Both the position numbers and the translations under genes were made by a program. DNA of 64,000 nt from DATBRG01 sp036560445 (GTDB taxonomy: Bacteria > Pseudomonadota > Gammaproteobacteria > Burkholderiales > Methylophilaceae). The stretch covers positions 1-64,000 of the forward strand of contig DATBRG010000004.1 in NCBI GenBank assembly GCA_036560445.1, in the 5' to 3' direction. The notes beneath the pieces are model-generated. The model searched no databases. It saw nothing but the letters and a program-made list of their open reading frames with translations, and was not told where the DNA came from. Below, piece after piece: positions 25,691 to 33,764 of this stretch (positions within the stretch are counted from its first letter, which is position 1; each line of letters begins with the position of its first letter).

Positions 25691-25721
25691 AAAAAAGCGA
25701 AGGTAACCCCTTCGCTTTTTT
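25691..25721. terminator. Bidirectional intrinsic terminator
   Basis: A 7-bp stem GCGAAGG/CCTTCGC with a 5-nt loop is flanked by six As and six Ts, so it works on both strands. It separates the small secreted protein gene from the convergent purU. Confidence 0.93.
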
Positions 25722-25738
25722 GTTTATATCGCTACTGA

Positions 25739-26596
25739 TTAATCAAAAATCACGGTCTTGTTGGCATATAACAATATACGATTTTCAATATGCCAGCGCA
25801 CCGCGCGTGATAGCACCATACGTTCAAGGTCACGGCCTTTTTTGATCAGGTCTTCAACCTGGTCACGATGCGATATACGGTCTATATCCTGCTCAATAAT
25901 AGGACCTTCATCCAGCACCTCCGTTACATAGTGGCTAGTCGCGCCGATAAGCTTAACGCCACGCTCAAAAGCACGGTGATAAGGGCGTGCGCCAATAAAG
26001 GCTGGCAAGAATGAATGGTGAATATTGATGATGCGCTGTGGGTAACGTTTGACGAAATCCGGCGATAGAATCTGCATGTAGCGTGCCAGCACTATCAGAT
26101 CAATCTCATGCTCATCAAATAGCGCAAATTGTCTTGCTTCAGCCTCCGCTTTGGTTTCTTTGGTAACGGCCACATGATGAAATGGAATACCATAAAACTC
26201 TGCCAAACGCTTAGTATCTAGATGGTTACTGATGATCAACGGAATATCACAGGCCAGTTCCCCACTCTGGTGCCGGTGCAATAAATCCGCCAGGCAGTGA
26301 TCATACTGCGAAACCATAATCGCCATGCGCGGGCGCTTTTGTGAGAGCTTAAGCTGCCACTGCATATCGAAGCGCCCGGCAATCGGCGCAAAATTCTCGG
26401 CAAAATTACTTGAATTAAGTGCAGAGCCGCTCAAATCCCACTCCACACGCATGAGAAACAAATTATTCTCTGCATCCTGATGCTGATCAGCATGCAATAT
26501 ATTGGCATCATTGCGATAGAGAAAATCGGCAATAGCCGCGACCAAACCTTTACGGTCAGGGCAAGTAACAAGCAGCGTGGCAGTGTTTTTCATCAT
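25739..26596 (-). CDS. purU: Formyltetrahydrofolate deformylase
   Basis: Hydrolyses 10-formyl-tetrahydrofolate to formate and tetrahydrofolate. An N-terminal ACT domain (TATLLVTCPDRKGLVAAIAD) is followed by the formyltransferase-like catalytic domain: LIVLARYMQILSPDFV, NIHHSFLPAFIGARPYHRAF and ATSHYVTEVLDEGPIIEQD, giving the Asn-His-Asp triad. I start at the tandem ATGs (26596/26593) rather than the longer frame at 26626, because family members begin just before the ACT domain. In a methylotroph it may help balance C1-folate and formate pools. Confidence 0.93.
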   Translation of the reverse strand: MMKNTATLLVTCPDRKGLVAAIADFLYRNDANILHADQHQDAENNLFLMRVEWDLSGSALNSSNFAENFAPIAGRFDMQWQLKLSQKRPRMAIMVSQYDHCLADLLHRHQSGELACDIPLIISNHLDTKRLAEFYGIPFHHVAVTKETKAEAEARQFALFDEHEIDLIVLARYMQILSPDFVKRYPQRIINIHHSFLPAFIGARPYHRAFERGVKLIGATSHYVTEVLDEGPIIEQDIDRISHRDQVEDLIKKGRDLERMVLSRAVRWHIENRILLYANKTVIFD

Positions 26597-26775
26597 AAAT
26601 ACGGCTGTAATTGTCGACAGGCTCAAATTATACCTGTTTTAAGCATGGCTCTTTAAGCGCCGCACAATAAGTAACACATGTGGCTACTAACTCTGGATGC
26701 AGAGCGATAAGGTCTGTGGTATCTTTCATTGCATTAATTTCTCATCTGTAGCCTCAGAGGCTGCATCATAATGTT

Positions 26776-27309
26776 GTGAACCTCGTGAAAAAACAGTGGC
26801 CTTACTTTTTACTTGTTTTCGTAATTCCGGTCGTCGCCATTCTCTGGTGGTGGGGTTTGTTTTCTTCAGCAAAAGTTGAAGTTAGTGAGCGTGGCGGTTA
26901 TCGTTACGCCTATCTGGATGCGCAAGGGGTCTATTCCAAACTCGCTTCCACGCGAAATGAAGTGTTGTTTGAATTGAAACGTCAGGGTATCAATGCAGGA
27001 GCGCAAGTGACTCTGGTGTTAACCGACCCGCGCACGACACCATATGACGAGCTCAAGGCCCGCACCGGTTTCATGGTCACTCGAGATGCGATGCCATTAG
27101 CACCATTGAAAATTGAGGAGGTCCCAATGAGGCAGGTTGCCGTAGCACGTATAAAGGCTCACCCATTACTGGCTTATGGCAAGACCTACTCAGCACTACT
27201 GGATTTTGCCGCACAGCACAAAATCCCATTACAACTACCAACGCTGGAAATTTACGATGCCAGCATATTAAGTGTAGAGATGCCTTTCCCCTCCGAGAAA
27301 GCACAATAG
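26776..27309 (+). CDS. Membrane-anchored GyrI-like domain protein
   Basis: 177 residues. One N-terminal transmembrane helix (YFLLVFVIPVVAILWWWGLF, about 10-29) is followed by a GyrI-like/AraC effector-binding fold (RYAYLDAQGVYSKLAST, KARTGFMVTRDA, KIEEVPMRQVAVARIKAHP). Such proteins are candidate small-molecule sensors; no ligand can be named. GTG start at 26776. The CobD/CbiB-family gene begins 2 bp after its stop, so the pair is probably co-translated. Confidence 0.7.
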   Translation: MNLVKKQWPYFLLVFVIPVVAILWWWGLFSSAKVEVSERGGYRYAYLDAQGVYSKLASTRNEVLFELKRQGINAGAQVTLVLTDPRTTPYDELKARTGFMVTRDAMPLAPLKIEEVPMRQVAVARIKAHPLLAYGKTYSALLDFAAQHKIPLQLPTLEIYDASILSVEMPFPSEKAQ

Positions 27310-27311
27310 CC

Positions 27312-28226
27312 ATGAACTTTCTTGCACTATTAGGCGCAATAGCCCTCAATTATTACCGCCCTCATAGCGGGCCTGACTGGTTACATCATGCAATTGCACC
27401 ATATGCGCGTCTGCTGGAGCGCAGTTGCAATGATGGCAAGAATCGTCATGGTATCATTGCTTGGGTTTTGGGCGCATTAATTCCCGCGGTAATTGTGGGC
27501 CTAATTTACTACTTCCTGCTGCAAATCCACGTGCTTCTTGGCATCCTGTTCGGTCTCATTGTGCTTTATTTCACATTGCGTTTTGGTCAATTTGGACAAC
27601 GCGCAGAGAAAGTCCTTGCTGCATTGCGTGAGGGAAATCTAGAGCTTGCCCGCGAGTTGTTCAGTGGCTGGGAATCCACTGGAGATAATAATTACAATGC
27701 TACTGAATTAGCCCGGCTCAGTATCGAAACTATCCTTAGACGTACCCATCAAGGCTTATTCGCCCCTATCTTCTGGTTCGTAATTCTAGGCCCAGCTGGC
27801 GCATTACTTTACCGACTGACACACTTACTGAAGCTGGAGTGGCATCCCGAGCAAGATAATCTCTTTAATCAGTTTGCTCGTCAGGCATTTGAGTGGCTGG
27901 ATTGGCTACCAACCCGGGTTACTGCAGGCTGTTTCGCTATCGTTGGTGATTTTGAAGACGCCGTTTATTGCTGGCGCACCCAAGCCTTATTGTGGCCGGA
28001 CAAAGGTCTGGGAATCATTCTAGCTAGTGGCGCGGGTGCTCTAGGAGTAAAACTTGGAGAGCCATTATTTCAGGGTGGTGTTTTACAATTCAGGCCCGAG
28101 ATTGGCTTGGGTGATGAGGCTGATGCTGATTACCTGCAAAGCACTATAGGCTTGGTCTGGCGTGTACTGGTTTTGATGGTGGGCCTACTGTTCCTGCTCA
28201 CGTTCGCCCACTGGATTGGTAAATAG
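27312..28226 (+). CDS. CobD/CbiB-family integral membrane protein
   Basis: 304 residues, several membrane spans. The start FLALLGAIALNYYRPHSGPD, LFAPIFWFVILGPAGALLYRL and FEWLDWLPTRVTAGCFAIVGDFEDAVYCWR match the CobD/CbiB (adenosylcobinamide-phosphate synthase) family and its AmpE-like relatives. The betaproteobacterial branch at this locus is divergent and may not make cobalamin. B12-dependent enzymes (MetH, NrdJ) occur in this window, but no other corrinoid genes are adjacent. Confidence 0.78.
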   Translation: MNFLALLGAIALNYYRPHSGPDWLHHAIAPYARLLERSCNDGKNRHGIIAWVLGALIPAVIVGLIYYFLLQIHVLLGILFGLIVLYFTLRFGQFGQRAEKVLAALREGNLELARELFSGWESTGDNNYNATELARLSIETILRRTHQGLFAPIFWFVILGPAGALLYRLTHLLKLEWHPEQDNLFNQFARQAFEWLDWLPTRVTAGCFAIVGDFEDAVYCWRTQALLWPDKGLGIILASGAGALGVKLGEPLFQGGVLQFRPEIGLGDEADADYLQSTIGLVWRVLVLMVGLLFLLTFAHWIGK

Positions 28227-28252
28227 ATTAGAAAGTTATTGAGAATAAGCTG

Positions 28253-29188
28253 ATGAACATATTACTCGCCAACCCACGTGGATTCTGTGCTGGAGTGGAC
28301 CGTGCAATCATTATCGTTGAGCAGGCGCTGGAAAAATTTGGCGCGCCCATCTATGTGCGGCATGAAGTCGTTCATAACAAATTTGTCGTAGATGAGCTAA
28401 AAGCCAAGGGTGCCGTTTTTATTGAAGACTTGGCAGAGGTTCCGGCCGGGAATACAGTCATTTTCAGCGCACACGGGGTTTCCAGGGAGATTCGCATCGA
28501 GGCTGAAACTCGTGGTCTACGTGTATTTGATGCGACTTGCCCACTAGTTACCAAGGTACACATCGAAGTTGCCAAGATGCGTGCAGCTGGACGCGAGATC
28601 GTCATGATAGGCCACAAAGGCCATCCTGAGGTTGAAGGTACCATGGGGCAATCCGATGGTGGTATGTATCTGGTTGAAACACCGGAGGATGTAACGCGAC
28701 TGAAAGTAAACGACCCTGACAAGCTCGCCTACGTTACCCAGACCACACTATCAATTGATGATGCCGCAACCATTGTTGAAGCATTACGCGCAAGGTTTCC
28801 AAATATCGCAGCCCCCAAAAGTGATTCCATTTGCTATGCCACACAAAATCGTCAGGATGCGGTCAAAATCATGGCTAAGGACTGTGATCTGGTCATTGTG
28901 GTAGGGTCACCCAACAGCTCAAATTCCAACCGCCTGCGCGAGGTTGCTCAGAACCAGGGAGTTGAATCGTATATGGTAGATAATGCCAGCCAGCTTGACC
29001 CGGCTTGGGTAGCAGGCAAGACCCATATTGGAGTTTCGGCTGGCGCTTCAGCGCCTGAAGTATTAGTGAAAGAGGTTATCGCGAAGTTGCAAGCCTTGGG
29101 TGCAACACAAGTAACTGAATTGCATGGCGTCGTTGAGAACGTGGTGTTTCAGCTACCTAAAAACCTAGTTGCGGCTACTGCTCAATAA
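28253..29188 (+). CDS. ispH: 4-hydroxy-3-methylbut-2-enyl diphosphate reductase
   Basis: Last step of the MEP isoprenoid pathway, giving IPP and DMAPP. The 311-residue Fe-S enzyme has its three cluster cysteines at RGFCAGV (Cys12), DATCPLVTKVH and SICYATQNRQ. HEVVHNKFVVD, GHKGHPEVEGTMGQ and GSPNSSNSNRL complete the family pattern. Start is ATG 28253; a terminator follows the stop. Confidence 0.97.
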   Translation: MNILLANPRGFCAGVDRAIIIVEQALEKFGAPIYVRHEVVHNKFVVDELKAKGAVFIEDLAEVPAGNTVIFSAHGVSREIRIEAETRGLRVFDATCPLVTKVHIEVAKMRAAGREIVMIGHKGHPEVEGTMGQSDGGMYLVETPEDVTRLKVNDPDKLAYVTQTTLSIDDAATIVEALRARFPNIAAPKSDSICYATQNRQDAVKIMAKDCDLVIVVGSPNSSNSNRLREVAQNQGVESYMVDNASQLDPAWVAGKTHIGVSAGASAPEVLVKEVIAKLQALGATQVTELHGVVENVVFQLPKNLVAATAQ

Positions 29189-29189
29189 A

Positions 29190-29213
29190 AAAGGGCATTC
29201 TAAAACGCCCTTT
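29190..29213. terminator. Bidirectional terminator between ispH and doxX
   Basis: AAAGGGC/GCCCTTT form a 7-bp stem over a 10-nt loop with A-rich and T-rich flanks. It lies between the convergent genes ispH and doxX. Confidence 0.82.
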
Positions 29214-29231
29214 CTGACTAATCCCGCAATC

Positions 29232-29612
29232 CTATTTCTTAAGGCCATCCAAACTATAAGCTGTACTTGGATTAAGCGCCAGAGTTAACAAGCCACCCGT
29301 CAAACCCAAATAAAGCAGCATCACATCAGGCTGCGACAGACCAAGCACAATAGCCAAAAATAGCGAAAACCCGGCAAGTATGTAAGCAAAAAGTTGGGTC
29401 TTGAGCCCAGTCAATAGTGCCAATCCGCCAGCCAGTTGTATCAGGATCAGTAACGGAGCAAATATGCCTGGCAGGCCAAAATGACCCAAAAGCGCCAGAT
29501 ATTGATCGTAGCCATCAGGGCTGGCAGTAATTGCCATCAACCTGAAAGACACTGCCCCAAGAAAAACTAAAGATAACAGCACGCGTGCTAATGCGCTTAG
29601 AAATTTATTCAT
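29232..29612 (-). CDS. DoxX-family membrane protein
   Basis: 126 residues with four predicted transmembrane helices. LARVLLSLVFLGAVSFRLM, LLGHFGLPGIFAPLLILIQL and AGGLALLTGLKTQLFAYILA fit the DoxX/SURF4-like family. The family is linked to redox homeostasis and terminal-oxidase accessory roles, but the specific role is unknown. Monocistronic, convergent with ispH. Confidence 0.82.
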   Translation of the reverse strand: MNKFLSALARVLLSLVFLGAVSFRLMAITASPDGYDQYLALLGHFGLPGIFAPLLILIQLAGGLALLTGLKTQLFAYILAGFSLFLAIVLGLSQPDVMLLYLGLTGGLLTLALNPSTAYSLDGLKK

Positions 29613-29701
29613 GGTTCTACCTTTTTTGTAGCATTCACAAGATGCTGCATAATGCCTTTAACTGCGGCTTGCCGCAATAGTTAACCAGATTGGAGAATCA
29701 G

Positions 29702-29917
29702 ATGAAACTCTTACCGATGTACCTTGTTACCTCCTTATTGATAATCGCTTGTTCCCCCAATTCCGCACCAGCCCCATCTGAGCCGGAAGCCCCTAAACCA
29801 ACGGCAATAATCGCGAAACCTCAGCGAGATGTACTGGATAAGGCAAAAGGGGTACAAACCACGGTAGATCAATCGACTGATGAAACCAAACAACAAGTAG
29901 ATAAACAAACTGAGTAA
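29702..29917 (+). CDS. Small putative lipoprotein
   Basis: 71 residues. The signal YLVTSLLIIACSPNS has a lipobox-like IIAC. The mature part is Pro/Ala-rich and then charged and possibly helical (RDVLDKAKGVQTTVDQSTDE, ending KQQVDKQTE). It resembles small entericidin-like or murein-lipoprotein-like proteins in layout only. ATG 29702 has GGAG 7 nt upstream; the TTG at 29690 overlaps that site and was rejected. Confidence 0.65.
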   Translation: MKLLPMYLVTSLLIIACSPNSAPAPSEPEAPKPTAIIAKPQRDVLDKAKGVQTTVDQSTDETKQQVDKQTE

Positions 29918-29921
29918 CGAT

Positions 29922-30353
29922 TTGCTCGATTTTTCCATCTCCATCGTTAGTTGGAAACAAGCTCAATCAATGCTTGTTGATATCCGCACACAAGTATTTA
30001 TCCTGGAGCAGCAAGTCCCGGTAGAACTGGAATGGGATGAGCTGGATGCAAACGCCATACACTTGTTGGCCCAAGACAAACTTGGCAAGCCTCTGGGTTG
30101 TGCCAGAATTACGGATCAGGGCAAGATTGGGCGCATGGCTGTACTCAAGAGTAGTCGAGGTAAAGGTATAGGCAAAGCTTTACTGAATACAGCTATTGAA
30201 CAATGCAGAGCTAGGCACTGGCTAGATATTTCGCTTTCTGCGCAAACCTATGCCATAGGTTTTTATGAGAAAACCGGTTTTATGGTCTGCAGTGATGTGT
30301 ACATGGATGCTGGAATTCCACACCGAGACATGAAACTACATTTAACATATTGA
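29922..30353 (+). CDS. GNAT-family N-acetyltransferase
   Basis: 143 residues. The acetyl-CoA site reads IGRMAVLKSSRGKGIGKALL (R/Q-x-x-G-x-G/A), with LLAQDKLGKPLGCARI before it and FYEKTGFMVCSDVYMDAGIPH after it. It resembles the ElaA/YjcF-type GNATs (VFILEQQVPVELEWDELD). The substrate is unknown. No ATG is available upstream of the domain, so the start is TTG 29922 or a nearby CTG. It lies 4 bp after the lipoprotein gene. Confidence 0.8.
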   Translation: MLDFSISIVSWKQAQSMLVDIRTQVFILEQQVPVELEWDELDANAIHLLAQDKLGKPLGCARITDQGKIGRMAVLKSSRGKGIGKALLNTAIEQCRARHWLDISLSAQTYAIGFYEKTGFMVCSDVYMDAGIPHRDMKLHLTY

Positions 30354-30380
30354 TTTATATATATAAGAACTGATAACGAT

Positions 30381-30409
30381 TTGCCTCATCAGGTTGTCTT
30401 CTATACAAT
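30381..30409 (+). promoter_or_regulatory. Candidate sigma-70 promoter of the Fae-like gene
   Basis: TTGCCT (30381-30386) and TACAAT (30404-30409) are separated by 17 bp, matching 4/6 and 5/6 consensus positions. Start would be near 30416, about 43 nt before the ATG, which has an AAGGAAA ribosome-binding site. Confidence 0.5.
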
Positions 30410-30458
30410 ATAGCCCTTACTCCAACAGCTTTTTAACCGCAAATCTTAAGGAAATATC

Positions 30459-31010
30459 ATGTCCAAGATCGTATTCAAGGCTGGTGAGGCCACTGTTTTC
30501 AGCGAAGGCAAGGACGTCACCGCAGCCATGCCCGAAATCCTCATTGGTTCTGTCGATGGCCCAGTCGGTGCAGCTTTTGCCAATATGATGGCACAGAGCA
30601 AAGGCCACACCGCCATGTTCGTCGTGCGTGACATTAACCAGTTAGTGCGCCCTGCAGCCATGATGGTACCCAAGGTGACACTTAAGGGCAGTACCGATGT
30701 AGGCTTGTTTGGCGGCGTAGTTCAAGCTGCAACGGCTGACGCCATCGTCGACTGTGTGATCGAAGGCATCATCCCCAAAGATCAAGTCAACGAGCTGTGT
30801 ATCATCAGCCTGGTCTGGATCGACCCGGGCTGTATCGCACTGGAAAAGGAAGGCAAGCTGGACAAAGCCGATATGTACAAGAACAACTACGAAGCCACCA
30901 AGCTCGCCATCAAGCGCGCACTGAACGATGAGCCTAGCATCGATGAGTTGATCAAGAACCGTCACACCATCAAGCACTGCATGTGGGACGAATCCTGGGG
31001 CGATATCTAA
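30459..31010 (+). CDS. Formaldehyde-activating-enzyme paralogue, catalytic His replaced
   Basis: 183 residues of the Fae family. Canonical Fae joins formaldehyde to tetrahydromethanopterin. Family features: a VGEAxV-like start (KAGEATVFSEGKDVTAAMPE), EILIGSVDGPVGAAFANMM, VEGIIP-like CVIEGIIPKDQVNELCIISL and NYEATKLAIKRALNDEPS. By hand alignment the position of the catalytic base (His22 in Methylorubrum extorquens Fae, recalled) is Met24 here, and the following Asp is Glu26. That points to the Fae2/Fae3-like paralogues of methylotrophs rather than the main enzyme. A strong ribosome-binding site, promoter and terminator suggest it is well expressed. Whether it binds formaldehyde or senses it is unknown. 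Confidence 0.85.
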   Translation: MSKIVFKAGEATVFSEGKDVTAAMPEILIGSVDGPVGAAFANMMAQSKGHTAMFVVRDINQLVRPAAMMVPKVTLKGSTDVGLFGGVVQAATADAIVDCVIEGIIPKDQVNELCIISLVWIDPGCIALEKEGKLDKADMYKNNYEATKLAIKRALNDEPSIDELIKNRHTIKHCMWDESWGDI

Positions 31011-31040
31011 GCCGCACCAGTAGTCAGCGAGTAAATACCA

Positions 31041-31065
31041 AGAGCCTGTTGATCAGGCTCTTTCC
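31041..31065 (+). terminator. Intrinsic terminator of the Fae-like gene
   Basis: A perfect 8-bp stem AGAGCCTG/CAGGCTCT with loop TTGAT is followed by TTTCC. It lies 31 bp after the stop codon. Confidence 0.8.
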
Positions 31066-31086
31066 AATTGTGAGCTCAATAAGCTA

Positions 31087-31122
31087 CGGGGTGTAGCTTA
31101 GCCTGGTAGAGCGCCGCGTTCA
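31087..31122 (+). pseudogene. 5' half of a tRNA-Pro gene, broken in the anticodon loop
   Basis: The sequence opens with acceptor strand CGGGGTG, spacer TA, D-arm GCTTAGCCTGGTAGAGC, then anticodon-stem strand CCGCG and loop start TTC. This is the standard order and spacing for bacterial tRNA-Pro. The next bases should be a GGG/CGG anticodon followed by CGCGG, but the sequence reads ACGCCGGGAG. No T-arm (GTTCGAATC) or acceptor return strand is found before amrS. It is therefore a fragment, perhaps left by an integration or deletion event in the anticodon loop, a common integrase target. Confidence 0.68.
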
Positions 31123-31194
31123 CGCCGGGAGTCACTAACGACCCAGACAAAACCCGCTACCCAACCAAACGAGCAATAGCAAACCGTGGGTTGA

Positions 31195-32289
31195 TCAGGC
31201 TGCCAGACGCACCGGAATGCGATGGCGGCCAAACGGCTTGACGAATTCGCCAAAGCGCCCGGCGATGGTAGTGCCACACCTAGGGCAGGCACCCTGCAAT
31301 GTCATGTGGTAGTGGCGTATCTCGTACCAGTCCCGGACTACTAGGCCATAGTGACATGTAGGACAATAAGTCGTACCGCCATCAAGATCATTCAGCACGT
31401 TACCGGTATAGACATAACGCAAACCCGCTGCCATTGCTATCTGGCGCGCACGCGTCAAGGTGGCCGGTGGTGTATGTGGCACGTCCGGCATTTTCCAGTC
31501 CGGGTGAAAAGCCGTGAAATGCAACGGCACATCAGAACCCAGCTCTCGCGCTACCCAGGCACTCAGGTTCTGCAGCTCCTCGTCAGAATCGTTGTAGCCA
31601 GGAATCAGCAAGGTGGTGATCTCCAACCAGCAATCCGTTTGGTGGTGCACATACGCCAATGTATCCAGCACGTCTTGCAAATGTGAACCGGTAGTCTTCA
31701 GGTAAAACTCTTCGGTAAAACCCTTGAGGTCAACATTCGCTGCATCCATCTTGCTGTAGAACTCGCGGCGCGGCGCTTCGCGGATATAGCCGGCCGTCAC
31801 AGCAACAGTGTTGATGCCAAGCTCATGGCAGGCATCCGCTGCATCCAGCGCGTATTCCAGAAAAATCACCGGGTCATTGTAGGTAAAAGCCACACTCTTG
31901 CTGCCATAAGCCTGTGCAGCCTGTGCAATGGCGCTTGGCGTCGCCTGGTTCATGAGTTTATCCATATGGCGGGACTTGGAAATATCCCAGTTCTGGCAGA
32001 ATTTGCAGGCCAGGTTACAGCCCGCCGTTCCAAATGAAAGTACGCTGGAGCCGGGGTAAAAATGATTGAGCGGTTTTTTCTCTATGGGGTCTATGCAAAA
32101 ACCAGAGCTACGTCCGTAGGTAGTCAGCACTATTTGATTATCGACCCGGCCGCGCACAAAACAAGCCCCGCGCTGGCCTTCGTGCAATTTACAATCACGC
32201 GGACAGACATCACACTGGATACGGCCATCATCTAATTGATGCCAGTATCTTGCTGGATGCCGCTCATGTTCAAGTATGGGTTCGTCCAT
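31195..32289 (-). CDS. amrS: AmmeMemoRadiSam system radical SAM enzyme
   Basis: 364 residues. The radical SAM motif is CNLACKFCQNWD (CxxxCxxC), preceded by FYPGSSVLSFGTAG. An N-terminal Cys motif CDVCPRDCKLHEGQRGAC and a C-terminal Cys cluster (YCPTCHYG, CPRCGTTIAG) match the AmrS/PflA-like family. It follows the MEMO1-AMMECR1 fusion on the same strand. I prefer ATG 32289 (MDEPILEHERHPARYW) because a GGGGG run sits upstream; the ATG at 32319 would overlap the fusion gene. The reaction of this conserved system is unknown. Confidence 0.9.
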   Translation of the reverse strand: MDEPILEHERHPARYWHQLDDGRIQCDVCPRDCKLHEGQRGACFVRGRVDNQIVLTTYGRSSGFCIDPIEKKPLNHFYPGSSVLSFGTAGCNLACKFCQNWDISKSRHMDKLMNQATPSAIAQAAQAYGSKSVAFTYNDPVIFLEYALDAADACHELGINTVAVTAGYIREAPRREFYSKMDAANVDLKGFTEEFYLKTTGSHLQDVLDTLAYVHHQTDCWLEITTLLIPGYNDSDEELQNLSAWVARELGSDVPLHFTAFHPDWKMPDVPHTPPATLTRARQIAMAAGLRYVYTGNVLNDLDGGTTYCPTCHYGLVVRDWYEIRHYHMTLQGACPRCGTTIAGRFGEFVKPFGRHRIPVRLAA

Positions 32290-32303
32290 AATCCAGCCCC
32301 CTA

Positions 32304-33653
32304 CTAGTTTTCCTTCCACTTTTCTACGGTATAGCGTTGCAACGTAACCTCTGGCGACCAGAAATCATCAGCCAGGCCAGCCTTGAGCTTGAGCCTTGAC
32401 ATGAAAAGATCAGGCCGTGGCAATTGCTCCCACACCTGCGGCAAGAACGTGCTGCGGTGCTGGCCACTGGCAAATATCACCCCATCGATGCCGGGCCGCA
32501 ATTGTGCCAAGGCATCCGCTTCATCATTAAACTGCATGGATTGCGGCATCGATAACAGCGAAACCTCGACTTCAGTATTGGGGAATTCCTCCGCAGTCAG
32601 CGGTTTGAAGCGCGGGTCGCGAAAGGCAGCAGCAATCGCATTTTCTTGTACATCCTGTCCCAGCGGACGGTAAGCCTGCAACGAGCCTATACAGCCACGT
32701 AATTGGCCATTGAGCTTGAGCGTGACAAACGTCGCTGCATTTTCATGCAACCACTCCGGAATACTGGTTTGCTTCATGGCAAAGCCCAGTTTCTGCGCAA
32801 TCACATTACGGGCTAGGGTAAGCAAAGTCGCCCCTTTGTCGAATATGGCAGGCTTGATATCCCCCTCAGTAAAAGCAAAAGAGGCATAACCCACCACACG
32901 GTCACGTGTACCAGCAGTGTCGCCAGAGTTGCGCACATCAAGCAAATGTGGGGTAAGACCACGCTGTTTGGCGACCAACATCAGGCCGTTGACGGGAGTA
33001 CCTCCACAGGCTTGCTGGTGTGAGATAGGTACTTGCAGATTCATGATGGCATTGACCGTTGCTCCATCCACCTGCTTGGCATTGTCGTAAGGTAAATAAT
33101 GCGAGAGATCCGAGCTAATCAGGATCAGCGTCTCCGGCCCACCCCAGAGCAATTCCAGCACCTCGGCCACTTGTTGTGGTGTCGCACGGCCAACAACCAG
33201 CGGCAGAAACTTGAAGTCTGGCAACAAGGTTTGCAGAAAGGGCAGGTGTACTTCCAGAGAGTGCTCCTGGGCATGAGCCTCCGGGCTGAGCGTAACCTGT
33301 GGTAAATGAGCAATTTGTTGTACGGCAGCAAGATCGACTTCAACACCGCCAAGTGGCGTCTCGAATACGTCCGCACCCGGTAATGCCAGGCCATTGATTG
33401 CGACCCGATGCGCAGGGCCAAGCAATATCACACGCTTGATTTGGTGGGCAATTGGCGCAAGCAGGTTGTAAGCATGTGCAGCAATCGGGCCAGAGTAGAT
33501 ATAGCCAGCGTGAGGGGCAATCAGAGCTTTGGGGCGCAACGGCTCGGCTTGGTCAACCGCATTTGCCAGCAGTGTTTTGACATCAGCAGACAAGGTAGCG
33601 GCATCAGCAGGGTAGAATATGCCGGCAACAGCGGTAGGATGAACTCCAGCCAT
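32304..33653 (-). CDS. MEMO1-AMMECR1 fusion protein of the AmmeMemoRadiSam system
   Basis: 449 residues combining two families. Residues about 1-265 are MEMO1-like, with metal-site histidines in LIAPHAGYIYSG, LLGPAHRV, AQEHSLEVHLPFL and SSDLSHYLPY. Residues about 275-449 are the AMMECR1 domain (FVTLKLNGQLRGCIGSL, DPRFKPLTAEEFPNTEVEVS, PRPDLFMSRLKLKAGL). In many genomes these are separate amrB and amrA genes. The fusion plus adjacent amrS gives the complete three-part set in two genes. Eukaryotic MEMO1 binds copper/iron; the bacterial function is unknown. Confidence 0.92.
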   Translation of the reverse strand: MAGVHPTAVAGIFYPADAATLSADVKTLLANAVDQAEPLRPKALIAPHAGYIYSGPIAAHAYNLLAPIAHQIKRVILLGPAHRVAINGLALPGADVFETPLGGVEVDLAAVQQIAHLPQVTLSPEAHAQEHSLEVHLPFLQTLLPDFKFLPLVVGRATPQQVAEVLELLWGGPETLILISSDLSHYLPYDNAKQVDGATVNAIMNLQVPISHQQACGGTPVNGLMLVAKQRGLTPHLLDVRNSGDTAGTRDRVVGYASFAFTEGDIKPAIFDKGATLLTLARNVIAQKLGFAMKQTSIPEWLHENAATFVTLKLNGQLRGCIGSLQAYRPLGQDVQENAIAAAFRDPRFKPLTAEEFPNTEVEVSLLSMPQSMQFNDEADALAQLRPGIDGVIFASGQHRSTFLPQVWEQLPRPDLFMSRLKLKAGLADDFWSPEVTLQRYTVEKWKEN

Positions 33654-33764
33654 GATAGCTCCTTGTTTCGCCTCAGATAAACGCTTAGTTATATCTTACA
33701 AGATTGGCAGAATTAAGGTGAAATCTATGGTCTGATCATCCGAGCTATAACATCGACCGGGACA

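Noticed and set aside
33654..33764. Terminator or promoter between xoxF and the amr genes
   Set aside because: The 111-bp gap shows no GC-rich stem with a T-run and no convincing -35/-10 pair, so nothing is called.
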